From Streptomyces tendae (GTDB taxonomy: Bacteria; Actinomycetota; Actinomycetes; Streptomycetales; Streptomycetaceae), in assembly GCF_014650435.1 (NCBI RefSeq), contig NZ_BMUY01000011.1:124001-188000 (forward strand): a DNA stretch of 64,000 bases, read 5' to 3'. Below are positions 43,074-53,807 of the stretch, one piece after another. Each line of letters begins with the position of its first letter. Positions within the stretch are counted from its first letter, which is position 1. The notes under the pieces are model-generated. The model searched no databases, had not been told where the DNA came from, and saw only the letters and a program-made list of their open reading frames with translations. The translations under genes and the position numbers were made by a program.

Positions 43074-43762
43074 GCGGCGTTCCGCAGGGCCGCGCGGCAC
43101 AGGGCGTCGGCCCTGCGGGTGGTCTCCGGCAGCCGGTAGGCGGGCGTCAGGGCGAGGGTGTGGGCGCAGGCGTTGCCGAGGTCCACCCGGTGCCCGACGG
43201 AGACGAAGACCGGCTTCACGGCGTCACGGGTGCGCACCGCCCGCCCGACCTCCTCGGCGCCGGCGAGCAGCGGCGACGTACTGCCGCGCCCGGTGTCAGG
43301 GGCGTCGTACGTGAAGGCGAACGGGTTCTTGGCCACGCCGATCGTGGGCAGGCCGGTGAGGACGCCCAGGTGGCTGGCGAGGCCGAAGCGGCGCGGGTGG
43401 GCCAGGCCGTACCCGTCGCACACGACCAGGCCGGGCGGGCAGGGCAGCGCGTCCAGGGCGGCGAGCACGGTCGGGATCTCCCGGAAGGCGAGCAGGCCGG
43501 GCACGTAGGGGAAGGAGATCCGCCCGACGGCCGTGGCCTCGGCGACGACGGCGAGGGTCTCGGCGTCCAGCACGACGGCCGCCGCCGCGACGACGTCGTG
43601 TTCGTCGTCGTAGGCGACGTCCACGCCGGTCACCCGGCCGGTGCCGGGCGGCGGACCGGGCTCGTCGAGCACGACGCGTGCGCGCAGTTCGTCCTGGACG
43701 GCGCGGGCCCGCTCCTCGGTCGCGGGCCAGTCGGCGGGGGTCTGCACGGTCACGGTCGTCAT
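43061..43762 (-). CDS. nfi: Endonuclease V
   Basis: Deoxyinosine 3' endonuclease (233 aa) that nicks DNA one base past hypoxanthine, starting repair of deaminated adenine. The first catalytic aspartate is in VTGVDVAYDDEHD, the PYVPG motif that wedges the strand is in ISFPYVPGLLAFRE, and VCDGYGLAHPRRFGLASHLG carries the second acidic and the lesion-pocket residues. Length is standard. ATG at 43762, divergent from the YciI gene by 41 bases. No other repair gene is adjacent. Confidence 0.95.
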   Translation of the reverse strand: MTTVTVQTPADWPATEERARAVQDELRARVVLDEPGPPPGTGRVTGVDVAYDDEHDVVAAAAVVLDAETLAVVAEATAVGRISFPYVPGLLAFREIPTVLAALDALPCPPGLVVCDGYGLAHPRRFGLASHLGVLTGLPTIGVAKNPFAFTYDAPDTGRGSTSPLLAGAEEVGRAVRTRDAVKPVFVSVGHRVDLGNACAHTLALTPAYRLPETTRRADALCRAALRNAAYPT

Positions 43763-43803
43763 CGTGGCCGCAAGCCTACGGCAGCCCGGGTAGGCTCGCG
43801 ATC

Positions 43804-44100
43804 ATGTTCGTACTGGAGCTGTCCTACACCGCCCCGCTCGACGCCGTCGACGCCCTGCTCGAGGACCACGTGGCCTGGCTCGACGGACTGTACGAGCAGG
43901 GCGTCTTCCTGGCGTCCGGGCGCAAGGAGCCCCGCGACGGCGGGGTGATCCTCGCCGTCGCGGGGGACCGTGCGCGGATCGAGGAGATCACCGCGGGCGA
44001 CCCGTTCGTCAGGGCCGGGGTGTGCGAGTACCGCGTGACCGAGTTCGTCGCCACGAAGACGGCGCCCGCGCTGGAGCGCTACCGGGAGACGCTCCGCTGA
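43804..44100 (+). CDS. YciI-family protein
   Basis: A 98-aa dimeric ferredoxin-like-fold protein. The family core is visible: FVLELSYTAPLDAVDALLEDHVAWLDGLYEQGVFLASGRKEPR, with the conserved His in DHVAWL, and GDPFVRAGVCEYRVTEF at the C-terminal strand. Family members act as small dehydrochlorinase- or monooxygenase-like enzymes, and most have unknown substrates. ATG at 43804; divergent from endonuclease V. Convergent with the next gene across ten bases. Confidence 0.88.
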   Translation: MFVLELSYTAPLDAVDALLEDHVAWLDGLYEQGVFLASGRKEPRDGGVILAVAGDRARIEEITAGDPFVRAGVCEYRVTEFVATKTAPALERYRETLR

Positions 44101-44110
44101 GGACCGCGGC

Positions 44111-44440
44111 TCACTTGCCGAGCGCCTGGCGCAGCTCGCCCTTGTTCATGCTCGAACGGCCGTGGACGTCCCGGCGCTTGGCCTCCTGGTACAGCTGGTC
44201 GTAGGTGGGCCCCTGGGGTCCCTGCCGGTTCCCGGAGCGCTGGCCGCCGCGCTTGCTCGGCGACTTGTCCTGCGTCGAGGTACGGCTGGCGGTCCTGGAC
44301 TCGCCGGACTGCGCGCGCTCCTTGTTCACCGTCCGCGCCGCGATCTCCTTGGCGCGGCCGGTGCTCTCGCCGCGGTCCTTCGCGCTCTTCTTGATGTGCT
44401 CGTACTGCCGCTCCCGCTTGGAGCTGGAACCGCTCGGCAT
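44111..44440 (-). CDS. Small basic protein with Rho-N/SAP-like C-terminus
   Basis: A 109-aa, Lys/Arg/Ser-rich protein, disordered over residues 1-75 (MPSGSSSKRERQYEHIKKSAK). The last 35 residues (YDQLYQEAKRRDVHGRSSMNKGELRQALGK) resemble a helix-extended-loop-helix of the Rho N-terminal/SAP kind that binds nucleic acid. Streptomyces copies are often labelled plasmid stabilisation protein, which I cannot support here. ATG at 44440 with AGGAAG upstream. A DNA- or RNA-associated role is inference. Confidence 0.75.
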   Translation of the reverse strand: MPSGSSSKRERQYEHIKKSAKDRGESTGRAKEIAARTVNKERAQSGESRTASRTSTQDKSPSKRGGQRSGNRQGPQGPTYDQLYQEAKRRDVHGRSSMNKGELRQALGK

Positions 44441-44513
44441 GTCCGCTCACTTCCTCTCGCGTTCCAGCGAACGGTTACCCACGTTACGGACAATCACCCC
44501 GGGCCGCCCGGCG

Positions 44514-45629
44514 TCAGCGCTCCAGCCGGGCGATCCGGCCCTGCTCGCCCGCGGCCCAACAGGTCAGGTCCGGGGTGCAGTCCACGGTGTCGTAGGACCC
44601 GGTGTCGACGGTGCGCCAGGTGTGGCCGCCGTCCGTGGTGAGGTCGGTGCCGGTGGGGCCGACGGCGAGGGCGGCGGAGCGGCTGTGCGGGAGCCAGACG
44701 ACGCCGGAGCGGTAGGCGGCCGGGGGCCGGTCGGCGGGGCGCCAGGTGCGGCCGGCGTCGGCGGTCCGGGCGGCGGCCCGCGGCGATGCCTGCCCGGGGC
44801 GGTAGTCGCCGCCGACGGCGAGGCCGCGGGCGCGGTCGCGGAAGGCGAGGGCGAAGACACCGCGGGCGGGGTCGCCGGCCGGGACGGGGGCGTCGGTGGC
44901 CGTCCAGGTGAGCCCGCGGTCGGCGGAGTGCAGCACGCGCGCGCGTGCGGCCCCGCCGGTGGCCAGCCACACGTCCCTGGGCCCGGCGGAGACCAGGCAC
45001 TGGCCGCTCGCCGCGAACCCGGCCTCGCCGTCCTGCGCGGGCGGCATGCCCGCGTCGGGCAGCACCTTCCAGGAGCGGCCGCCGTCGCTGGTCGACAGGA
45101 TGCGGAACTTCCCGTCCACCGGGTCGCTCATGGCGAGGCCGTGACGGCGGTCGAAGAAGGTGAGGCAGTCGTAGAAGGCCCGCGCGTCGGTGTTGCGGAA
45201 GGACTCGGTCCAGGTCGCCCCGCCGTCGTCGGTGCGGTAGACCCGGGACGCCTCGCCCTCGCCGATGGCCAGGACCACGGCCCGGCGGGCGTCGAATGCC
45301 TCGATGTCCCGGAACTCCAGCGCACCGGCGCCGGGCGGGGAGACGGCGCGCCAGGTGTCGCCGCCGTCGGTGGTCCGCAGGACGGTGCCCCCGGTGCCGG
45401 CCGCCCAGGCGGTGTGCCGGCTGACGGCGGCGAGCCCCCGGAACCGGACGTCCTGGACCCCGGTGTCCTTCACGTCCCACTGCGGCCGCTGGTGCGCCTG
45501 GGCGGGTACGGCGGTCAGCGCGGCCAGCGCCGCCCCGCAGACCGCCCCCGCGAGCGCCACCCGCCCCGTGCGCCTGCCGCCGGCTCGAACGGACCGTACC
45601 GTGCGTCGCGTGCTTCCCAAGCGCCTCAT
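44514..45629 (-). CDS. Secreted beta-propeller (BNR/photosystem II assembly-like repeats)
   Basis: Exported protein of 371 aa. A long, arginine-rich signal peptide (RRLGSTRRTVRSVRAG then a hydrophobic core ending near VPAQAHQ) may be a Tat type. The mature part has repeated S/T-x-DGGxTW motifs (TTDGGDTWRAV, TDDGGATWTES, TSDGGRSWKVL, SADRGLTWTAT, TADAGRTWRPA, TTDGGHTWRTV), about one per propeller blade. Often labelled oxidoreductase, without catalytic evidence. ATG at 45629 has no clear ribosome-binding site. It diverges from ssgD over 257 bases. Confidence 0.85.
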   Translation of the reverse strand: MRRLGSTRRTVRSVRAGGRRTGRVALAGAVCGAALAALTAVPAQAHQRPQWDVKDTGVQDVRFRGLAAVSRHTAWAAGTGGTVLRTTDGGDTWRAVSPPGAGALEFRDIEAFDARRAVVLAIGEGEASRVYRTDDGGATWTESFRNTDARAFYDCLTFFDRRHGLAMSDPVDGKFRILSTSDGGRSWKVLPDAGMPPAQDGEAGFAASGQCLVSAGPRDVWLATGGAARARVLHSADRGLTWTATDAPVPAGDPARGVFALAFRDRARGLAVGGDYRPGQASPRAAARTADAGRTWRPADRPPAAYRSGVVWLPHSRSAALAVGPTGTDLTTDGGHTWRTVDTGSYDTVDCTPDLTCWAAGEQGRIARLER

Positions 45630-45886
45630 GGCGGGCGAAGCTAGCCCACGGCCCGCGCCCCGTCCAGAGGGCCGCGACCGCTCGCGCGCGTGGTGCGGGC
45701 GTGCCGCAAGTGCCCTGCGGGACACGGGAGGAGAGGCGTGTCACTCCTGGGACCCACGGGGCATGAACGCGGTGACAGAGGTCACTCGCTCGTCGTGTGC
45801 ACGGATGGGCTGATTCCGACGTCTCTTCCAGTGCCCGGCCCGTACCACCCGCGAAGCCCGTCCAGCCGTCACGAGGGAGCAAGGCG

Positions 45887-46303
45887 TTGTCCACCGTCAT
45901 CGATCAGCCCGTCGAGGCGCGCCTCGTCGCCGCCGCGCCGCGCATGCCGAACATTCCCGCCACTCTGCACTACGACCGCGCCGACCCGTTCGCCGTCCGC
46001 ATGACCTTCCCGGCCCCGGCCACCCTGGAGGGCGTGGAGGTCTGCTGGACCTTCTCCCGCGAGCTGCTCATCGCCGGGATGCGGGAGCCGAACGGCCACG
46101 GCGACGTCCGGGTGCGCCCGTACGGGTACGACCGCACCGTGCTGGAGTTCCACGCGCCCGAGGGCACCGCCGTGGTCCACGTCCGCTCGGGCGAGCTGCG
46201 CCGGTTCCTGCACGCCGCCGGCGAGCTGGTGCCGGTCGGTCTGGAGCACCTCCAGCTGGACCTGGACCACGAGCTGGCGGAGCTGATGCGCGGGAGCTGC
46301 TGA
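45887..46303 (+). CDS. ssgD: SsgA-like sporulation/cell division protein (SsgD type)
   Basis: Member of the actinomycete-specific SALP family (138 aa) that steers septum placement and peptidoglycan work in sporulating hyphae. The core PATLHYDRADPFAVRMTFPAP and VCWTFSRELLIAGMREPNGHGDVRVRPY is characteristic. The start is TTG at 45887 with GGGAG seven bases upstream; an ATG 30 codons upstream lacks a site and reads poorly. I name it ssgD from sequence resemblance and from recall that ssgD sits in this neighbourhood in S. coelicolor. SsgD is linked there to lateral-wall and spore-wall integrity. Confidence 0.88.
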   Translation: MSTVIDQPVEARLVAAAPRMPNIPATLHYDRADPFAVRMTFPAPATLEGVEVCWTFSRELLIAGMREPNGHGDVRVRPYGYDRTVLEFHAPEGTAVVHVRSGELRRFLHAAGELVPVGLEHLQLDLDHELAELMRGSC

Positions 46304-46350
46304 CCTCTCCCCGGACCACGACTCCCCCGGACCACGACGACGGACGACGC

Positions 46351-47031
46351 TCAGCCGCGCGCGGACGCCGGTGCCCGTGCGCCCTCGTCGCTCACCGCGT
46401 CCCACACCTCGCCCACGATCTTCCGCATGCCGGGTGCCGCACTTGCCGCGCTCACGCACCGCCGGGTCAGCTCCGTGATCCGCTCCCGTCCGCGCACCCC
46501 GCTCACCGGGCCCCCGGGCACGCCCAGTCCGGCGGCGGCCGCCAGCACGGCCAGGGCCGCGTCCCGCTCGGACACCTCCCCGGCCGGTTGCGACCCCTCG
46601 AGGACCCGGCGCGCCTCCTCGCGCAGCGCCCGCGTCGCGGCCTCCCGCGCGAGCACGTACTCCACGGACGGGAACACGCCGAGCACGCGCCTCCTCTCGG
46701 CCCGCAGGTGCCCCTCGGCCACCAACTGCTCCCGTACGGCGTCGAAGGTGACCCGGGCGTGCAGCCGCACCCAGGTGCGCCACCGGTGCGGCAGCGACTC
46801 GCGGACTAGTTCGAGGAGGCCGTCGAGGACGGCGTCCCCGGTGCCGGAATCCAGGTCGGCGGGGGTGGCGATGCCCTCGTCGTCGGTGAGCAGCCCGCGC
46901 TGGACCAGTTCGGTGAGCGCACCGGCGCGCACCAGGTGCTGGACCCGGGCGGTGTCGGTGGCGGTGGACCCCGCGGGGTCCCAGGCCAGCAGGCAGAGCC
47001 GGGCCGGCAGTGAGAGCGAGCCGTTGGGCAC
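46351..47031 (-). CDS. GPP34 (GOLPH3-like) family phosphoprotein
   Basis: Protein of 226 aa related to eukaryotic GOLPH3/Vps74, which bind phosphatidylinositol-4-phosphate. The N-terminus LSLPARLCLLAWD and the mostly helical body with RAGALTELVQRGLLTDDEG are typical of the many actinobacterial GPP34 copies. GTG at 47031 has GAGGAGG upstream. Bacterial members have no proven role; lipid-surface binding is inferred. It diverges from the ABC-F operon, whose promoter begins 24 bases from this start, so the two may influence each other. Confidence 0.88.
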   Translation of the reverse strand: MPNGSLSLPARLCLLAWDPAGSTATDTARVQHLVRAGALTELVQRGLLTDDEGIATPADLDSGTGDAVLDGLLELVRESLPHRWRTWVRLHARVTFDAVREQLVAEGHLRAERRRVLGVFPSVEYVLAREAATRALREEARRVLEGSQPAGEVSERDAALAVLAAAAGLGVPGGPVSGVRGRERITELTRRCVSAASAAPGMRKIVGEVWDAVSDEGARAPASARG

Positions 47032-47054
47032 GGGGGCCTCCTCGGGTTCCGCGT

Positions 47055-47090
47055 AAATGCGTTGACAGGCCAACCGGTCTCTCTTTAAGT
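47055..47090 (+). promoter_or_regulatory. WhiB7/WblC-style promoter of the ABC-F/UvrA-like operon
   Basis: A consensus TTGACA (-35, 47062-47067) is followed by 17 bases and TTAAGT (-10, 47085-47090). AAAT (47055-47058) ends three bases ahead of the -35 box, the AT-rich element and spacing known for WhiB7-activated promoters of antibiotic-resistance genes. Transcription would start near 47097, giving a leader of about 235 bases. Confidence 0.6.
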
Positions 47091-47128
47091 TCTGTACCGC
47101 TTCTGTTGCCGCCGATTGGAGAAGGACG

Positions 47129-47140
47129 TTGCTCGTCTGA
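47129..47140 (+). CDS. Three-codon upstream ORF in the ABC-F leader
   Basis: TTG-CTC-GTC-TGA reads Met-Leu-Val-stop, with GGAG seven bases ahead (47118-47121). Minimal upstream frames of this kind sense antibiotic-stalled ribosomes in leaders of resistance ABC-F genes. The two stem-loops that follow fit that reading. Expression is inferred. Confidence 0.45.
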   Translation: MLV

Positions 47141-47158
47141 GGTCCTGAGACACCGCGT

Positions 47159-47261
47159 CACACGTATCTCACGTGTGTGCGCCGCGTGCGACCTCGTCGT
47201 TCGAGCCGTCCGAGCCTCCGACGGAGCAGGGCTTCCTTCATGCCCTCCCCTCGTCCGAGGC
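47159..47261 (+). promoter_or_regulatory. Two leader stem-loops, candidate transcription attenuator
   Basis: First hairpin: perfect 7-bp stem (47159-47165 with 47171-47177, loop of five). Second: a long interrupted hairpin, 47214-47218 pairing with 47257-47261, then 47220-47222 with 47253-47255, 47224-47226 with 47250-47252, and 47228-47232 with 47242-47246. The long one sits 70 bases before the ABC-F start and could end transcription unless ribosomes stall on the upstream frame. Confidence 0.45.
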
Positions 47262-47330
47262 GGCCGCCCGCTTCCGGTGTCTCGATACGCGTTTGCCCCT
47301 GACCGCTTCGAGCAACCGCGGAGACCCCGT

Positions 47331-48965
47331 ATGTCTACTTCCCCCACTTCCCTCGCCTGTACGTCCCTGTCCTTCGCCTGGCCCGACGGCACCACCGTCT
47401 TCGACGGACTCGACGTCGCCTTCGGCCCCGGCCGCACCGGCCTCGTCGGTGTCAACGGGGCCGGCAAATCGACCCTGTTGAAGCTGATCGCCGGCCGGCT
47501 CACTCCGGCCGACGGCACCGTCCGGGTGGCCGGCGAGGTGGGCCACCTGCCGCAGAACGTCACGCTCGACACCGCGCTGCGGGTCGACGAGGCGCTCGGC
47601 ATCGACGCGCGGCGGGCCGCGCTGCACGCCATCGAGGCCGGTGACGTGAGCGAGGCGCACTTCGATACCGTCGGCGACGACTGGGACGTCGAAGAACGCG
47701 CGCTGGCCACGCTCGGCGAACTGGGCCTGGGCCACATCGGCCTCGACCGCACCGTCGGCGAGCTCTCGGGCGGCGAGTCGGTGCTGCTGCGGCTGGCCGC
47801 TCTGCTGCTGCGCCGGCCCGACGTCCTGCTCCTGGACGAACCCACCAACAACCTCGACGTCTACGCCCGTCGGCGGCTGTACGCGGCCGTCGAGTCCTGG
47901 CCGGGTGTGCTGGTCGTGGTCAGCCACGACCGCGAGCTGCTGGAACGGGTCGACCAGATCGCCGACCTGCGCTTCGGCTCGGTCACCTGGTACGGCGGCA
48001 ACCTCACGGCCTACGAGGAGGCGCTCGCCGTGGAGCAGGAGGCGGCCGAGCGGATGGTCCGGGTCGCCGAGTCCGATCTGCGCCGGCAGAAGCGCGAACT
48101 GGCCGACGCCCAGGTCGTCCTGGCCCGGCGCAGGCGCTACGGACAGAAGATGTACGACACCAAGCGCGAGCCCCGGGCGGTGATGAAGCTGCGCGCCCGC
48201 ACGGCCCAGCAGTCCGCGGGCAAGTACCGCATCATGCACGAGGAAAAGCTCGCCGAGGCGAAGGAACGGCTCGACGACGCGGTGGAGGCCGTACGGGACG
48301 ACGACGAGATCCGCGTCGACCTGCCGTACACGGCCGTGCCGCCGGGCCGGACGGTGCTGACCCTGCGGGAGCTGGAGATGGTGTACGGCGCCCGGGTGGC
48401 GGGCGGCCTCGATCTGCACGGTCCCGAACGGGTCGCGCTGGTCGGGCGCAACGGCGCGGGCAAGACCACGCTGCTGCGCACCGTCGCCGGGGAGCTCGCA
48501 CCGGTGGCGGGCGAGGCGACGGCGCACGTGCCGCTGCGGTTCCTGCCGCAGCGCCTGGACGTCCTGGACGACGGGCTGAGCGTCGCACAGAACGTGGCGC
48601 GGTTCGCGCCGGGCGCCACCAACAACCGGATCCGGGCGCGGCTGGCGCGCTTCCTGTTCCGGGGCGCCCGCGCCGACCAGCAGGCGGCCACGCTGTCCGG
48701 CGGTGAGCGCTTCCGGGCGGCGCTGGCCGCGCTGATGCTGGCCGAGCCCGCGCCGCAGCTGCTGATGCTGGACGAGCCGACCAACAACCTGGACATGGCG
48801 AGCGTGCGGCAGCTCACCAGCGCACTGGAGGCGTACGAGGGGGCGCTGGTCGTGGCCAGCCACGACCTGCCGTTCCTGGAGTCGCTCGGCATCACGCGCT
48901 GGCTGCTGCTGGAGGAGGGAGAACTGAGGGAAATCACGCCGGAAGCTGTCGGGTATTCCGCCTAG
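47331..48965 (+). CDS. ABC-F family antibiotic-resistance-type ATPase
   Basis: Soluble twin-cassette ATPase of 544 aa, likely a ribosome-protection factor. Walker A motifs are GVNGAGKST (about 41) and GRNGAGKTT (about 372); signatures LSGGES and LSGGER; Walker B LLLDEPTNNLD and MLDEPTNNLD. The inter-cassette linker (about 235-305, RRRRYGQKMYDTKREPRAVMKLRAR) is long and basic, as in resistance members that reach the peptidyl-transferase centre. ATG at 47331 with GGAG upstream. A WhiB7-like promoter, three-codon frame and leader hairpins precede it, and a UvrA-like gene follows after ten bases. Confidence 0.92.
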   Translation: MSTSPTSLACTSLSFAWPDGTTVFDGLDVAFGPGRTGLVGVNGAGKSTLLKLIAGRLTPADGTVRVAGEVGHLPQNVTLDTALRVDEALGIDARRAALHAIEAGDVSEAHFDTVGDDWDVEERALATLGELGLGHIGLDRTVGELSGGESVLLRLAALLLRRPDVLLLDEPTNNLDVYARRRLYAAVESWPGVLVVVSHDRELLERVDQIADLRFGSVTWYGGNLTAYEEALAVEQEAAERMVRVAESDLRRQKRELADAQVVLARRRRYGQKMYDTKREPRAVMKLRARTAQQSAGKYRIMHEEKLAEAKERLDDAVEAVRDDDEIRVDLPYTAVPPGRTVLTLRELEMVYGARVAGGLDLHGPERVALVGRNGAGKTTLLRTVAGELAPVAGEATAHVPLRFLPQRLDVLDDGLSVAQNVARFAPGATNNRIRARLARFLFRGARADQQAATLSGGERFRAALAALMLAEPAPQLLMLDEPTNNLDMASVRQLTSALEAYEGALVVASHDLPFLESLGITRWLLLEEGELREITPEAVGYSA

Positions 48966-48975
48966 CGTCCGTTGG

Positions 48976-51234
<2,259 letters not shown>

Positions 51235-51350
51235 CGGGGGTTTCGCGGGCGCGGGCCCGCGCTGCATGATGGCGCGAACCGGCGCCGGGTCACGGCGCCG
51301 GACAGCCGACGTCGACACCCGCCGATCAGCGCCGACACGAAAGGCCCCGC

Positions 51351-52127
51351 GTGCCCAGCAAGAAGGCCCTCGTCCGCCGCCCCAGCCCCAGGCTCGCCGA
51401 AGGACTGGTGACACACGTCGAGCGGGAGAAGGTCGATCACGGCCTGGCCCTCGAACAGTGGGACGCCTACGTCGAGGCCCTCGGAGCGCACGGCTGGGAG
51501 ACGCTGGAGGTGGACCCGGCCGAGGACTGTCCGGACTCGGTCTTCGTCGAGGACACCGTCGTCGTGTTCCGCAACGTCGCGCTGATCACGCGGCCCGGCG
51601 CCGAGTCGCGGCGCGCGGAGACGGCCGGTGTCGAGGAGGCCGTGGCCCGGCTCGGCTGCTCGGTGAACTGGGTGTGGGAGCCGGGCACCCTGGACGGCGG
51701 CGACGTCCTGAAGATCGGGGACACGATCTACGTGGGACGCGGCGGACGGACCAACGCGGCCGGTGTCCAGCAGCTGCGGGCGGCGTTCGAGCCGCTGGGC
51801 GCCCGGGTCGTCGCCGTGCCCGTGAGCAAGGTGCTGCACCTGAAGTCGGCGGTCACCGCGCTGCCGGACGGGACGGTGATCGGGCACATCCCGCTGACGG
51901 ACGTGCCCTCGCTGTTCCCCCGCTTCCTGCCGGTGCCGGAGGAGTCGGGGGCGCACGTGGTGCTGCTCGGCGGGAGCAGGCTGCTGATGGCGGCCAGCGC
52001 CCCGAAGACGGCGGAGTTGCTCGCCGACCTCGGTCACGAGCCGGTACTCGTCGACATCGGCGAGTTCGAGAAGCTCGAGGGCTGTGTGACGTGCCTCTCG
52101 GTCAGGCTGCGCGAGCTGTACGACTGA
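51351..52127 (+). CDS. Dimethylarginine dimethylaminohydrolase
   Basis: Amidinotransferase-superfamily hydrolase of 258 aa that splits N-omega-methylated arginine to citrulline and methylamine. The catalytic histidine is in VLHLKSAVTALPDG and the nucleophilic cysteine in EGCVTCLSVRLREL at the C-terminus; substrate-binding acids lie in DSVFVEDTVVV and GTLDGGDVLKIG. GTG at 51351 with AAAGG upstream. Stand-alone gene. Bacterial members recycle nitrogen from methylarginines; it could instead be a related guanidino-hydrolase. Confidence 0.92.
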   Translation: MPSKKALVRRPSPRLAEGLVTHVEREKVDHGLALEQWDAYVEALGAHGWETLEVDPAEDCPDSVFVEDTVVVFRNVALITRPGAESRRAETAGVEEAVARLGCSVNWVWEPGTLDGGDVLKIGDTIYVGRGGRTNAAGVQQLRAAFEPLGARVVAVPVSKVLHLKSAVTALPDGTVIGHIPLTDVPSLFPRFLPVPEESGAHVVLLGGSRLLMAASAPKTAELLADLGHEPVLVDIGEFEKLEGCVTCLSVRLRELYD

Positions 52128-52231
52128 GCACGCCGCGCAGGGCGTTCGCCCGGCCCCGGACCTGCGGATCTCGGGGCCTTGCCGGGTGCCGCCGGACGGT
52201 GGCTGATCAGCGACCTTTACAGTGCGTTTAA

Positions 52232-52277
52232 CCTACGCTCTCGTAACCTACGGTTTCGTAGCCTACGATCCCGTAGG
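52232..52277 (+). promoter_or_regulatory. Three tandem palindromic operators upstream of the desaturase
   Basis: Three head-to-tail 15-base units (52232-52246, 52247-52261, 52262-52276 plus one base) share CCTACG-N4-CGTA. The third is a perfect palindrome CCTACG-ATCC-CGTAGG, the second matches in five of six arm bases, the first in four. TTTACA at 52216-52221 may be the -35, so the array covers the likely promoter. Layout suggests cooperative binding by a TetR-type repressor. Confidence 0.75.
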
Positions 52278-52334
52278 TTCCCGGCACCGCTCGCCGGCCG
52301 CACCGCACTGTCGTACGTCCCCATGGAGTTATTC

Positions 52335-53309
52335 GTGACGATCGTCTCCCCGCACCTCGGCACTTCCGCAGAATGGACCGACGCCCGGCTGCTGTACGCG
52401 CTGGAGGAAGTGGTCGAGAAGGAACTCAACCGGCATCTGCAGGTCGCCAAGGACTGGATGCCGCACGAGTACGTGCCGTGGAGCGACGGCCGGAACTTCC
52501 CGGGGATCTTCGAGGACGGCGAGGCATGGGAGAAGGAGCAGTCCAAGGTCACCGAGATCGGCCGGATCGCCCTGGTGGTGAACCTGCTGACGGAGGACAA
52601 CCTCCCCAGCTACCACCACGAGATCGCCAGCCTCTTCGGCCGGGACGGCGCCTGGGGGACCTGGGTGCACCGCTGGACCGCCGAGGAGGGCCGGCACGGC
52701 ATCGTGATGCGCGACTACCTGCTCGCCTCGCGCGCGGTCGACCCGGACAAGCTGGAGCAGTTCCGCATGGCCCACATGAGTGAGGGCTTCGAGTCGGACA
52801 ACCGGCACTCGATGCTGCACTCGGTGGCGTACGTGGCCTTCCAGGAGCTGGCCACCCGCATCTCGCACCGCAACACGGGCCACCAGTCCGGCGACCCGGT
52901 CTGCGACCGCATGCTGGCCCGCATCGCGACCGACGAGAACCTGCACATGGTCTTCTACCGGAACCTGCTGAAGGCGGCCTTCGAGCTGGCACCCGACCTG
53001 ACGATGCAGGCGGTCCGCGACGTGGTCGTCAACTTCCGGATGCCGGGTCACGGCATGCCGGGCTTCGAGCGGGCCGCCGCGCAGATGGCGATCGGCGAGG
53101 TCTACAACCTGCGCATCCACCACGACGACGTGATCCAGCCGGTGCTGCGCTTCCTGAAGGTCATGGAGATCGACGGCCTCGGTCCCGACGGGCAGGCGGC
53201 CCAGGAGGAGCTCGGGTTGTACATGGGCGGGCTGGACGCCGAGGCCGCCAAGTTCGACGAGAAGCTGGCGGCGCGCAAGGCCCGGATGGCGGCCCGCGCG
53301 GCGGGCTGA
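52335..53309 (+). CDS. desA: Acyl-ACP desaturase (soluble diiron, DesA type)
   Basis: Stearoyl-ACP delta-9 desaturase-like enzyme of 324 aa that introduces a double bond into ACP-bound acyl chains. The diiron ligands lie in two helices: TAEEGRHG (EExxH) and TDENLH (ExxH), with further acidic ligands upstream. GTG at 52335 has GGAG six bases upstream; an ATG four codons earlier would include a TTA codon and lacks a site. A tandem operator array (52232-52277) suggests tight control of membrane unsaturation. Ends at a hairpin shared with the convergent WhiB gene. Confidence 0.92.
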   Translation: MTIVSPHLGTSAEWTDARLLYALEEVVEKELNRHLQVAKDWMPHEYVPWSDGRNFPGIFEDGEAWEKEQSKVTEIGRIALVVNLLTEDNLPSYHHEIASLFGRDGAWGTWVHRWTAEEGRHGIVMRDYLLASRAVDPDKLEQFRMAHMSEGFESDNRHSMLHSVAYVAFQELATRISHRNTGHQSGDPVCDRMLARIATDENLHMVFYRNLLKAAFELAPDLTMQAVRDVVVNFRMPGHGMPGFERAAAQMAIGEVYNLRIHHDDVIQPVLRFLKVMEIDGLGPDGQAAQEELGLYMGGLDAEAAKFDEKLAARKARMAARAAG

Positions 53310-53316
53310 CCGCCTC

Positions 53317-53342
53317 GGGCCCGGCCTCCCCGGGCCGGGCCC
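53317..53342. terminator. Bidirectional terminator between desaturase and WhiB genes
   Basis: Perfect 9-base arms (53317-53325 and 53334-53342) around an eight-base loop, seven bases after the desaturase stop and 27 bases past the WhiB stop on the other strand. Confidence 0.75.
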
Positions 53343-53369
53343 CAGGTGTCCGCCGTGCTCGGCCGGCGC

Positions 53370-53615
53370 TCAGGGGATGGTGCGCCGCAGCGCCAGCCGT
53401 TCCTTCTCCGACAGGCCGCCCCAGACGCCGAAGCGCTCGTCGTTGCTCAGCGCGAACTCCAGGCAGGTCGAGCGGATCGGGCACAGGGCACAGATCCGCT
53501 TCGCGTCCCGTACGGAGCTGCCGGGCTCGGGGAAGAAGAAGTCGCCCCCGGTCTGCGCGCACAACGCCTCCTCCTGCCAGCTGAGGTCGGGCGCCGCTGT
53601 CGTCTCGATGTGCAT
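53370..53615 (-). CDS. WhiB-like 4Fe-4S regulatory protein
   Basis: Small actinobacterial regulator (81 aa). Four cluster cysteines are Cys19, Cys42, Cys45 and Cys51 (C...CxxC...C), followed by the GVWGG turn at 63-67 and a short basic tail (KERLALRR) that contacts DNA or sigma factor. WhiB-like proteins act with the principal sigma factor and respond to redox or nitric oxide. ATG at 53615 has no ribosome-binding site, so it may be leaderless. It could correspond to S. coelicolor WblJ by position, which I recall but cannot confirm. Convergent with the desaturase. Confidence 0.9.
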   Translation of the reverse strand: MHIETTAAPDLSWQEEALCAQTGGDFFFPEPGSSVRDAKRICALCPIRSTCLEFALSNDERFGVWGGLSEKERLALRRTIP

Positions 53616-53807
53616 GCGCAGCAGCGTGCCGGGAGACGAAAAACGTTCGATCAACGCGGTATCAACGCCGCGCGTCCACCACCCCCAGCCGATCAGATCG
53701 TCCTCCGCAGGGCACGGCGGCGCACGGCGGCGCGCGGAAGCGGTTGTCGGTGGTCGGTGGAAGACTCGGAAGAGGCAGGCAACGGGACCCTTCCGAGGAG
53801 GGCGATC

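Noticed and set aside
46304..46350. Direct repeat of CCCCGGACCACGAC between ssgD and the GPP34 gene
   Set aside because: Two imperfect copies only, forming no hairpin; probably local duplication without clear function.
52323..52334. TTA codon at the start of the desaturase
   Set aside because: It belongs to an ATG start lacking a ribosome-binding site; the GTG at 52335 with GGAG is the likely start, and the TTA falls in its Shine-Dalgarno spacer.
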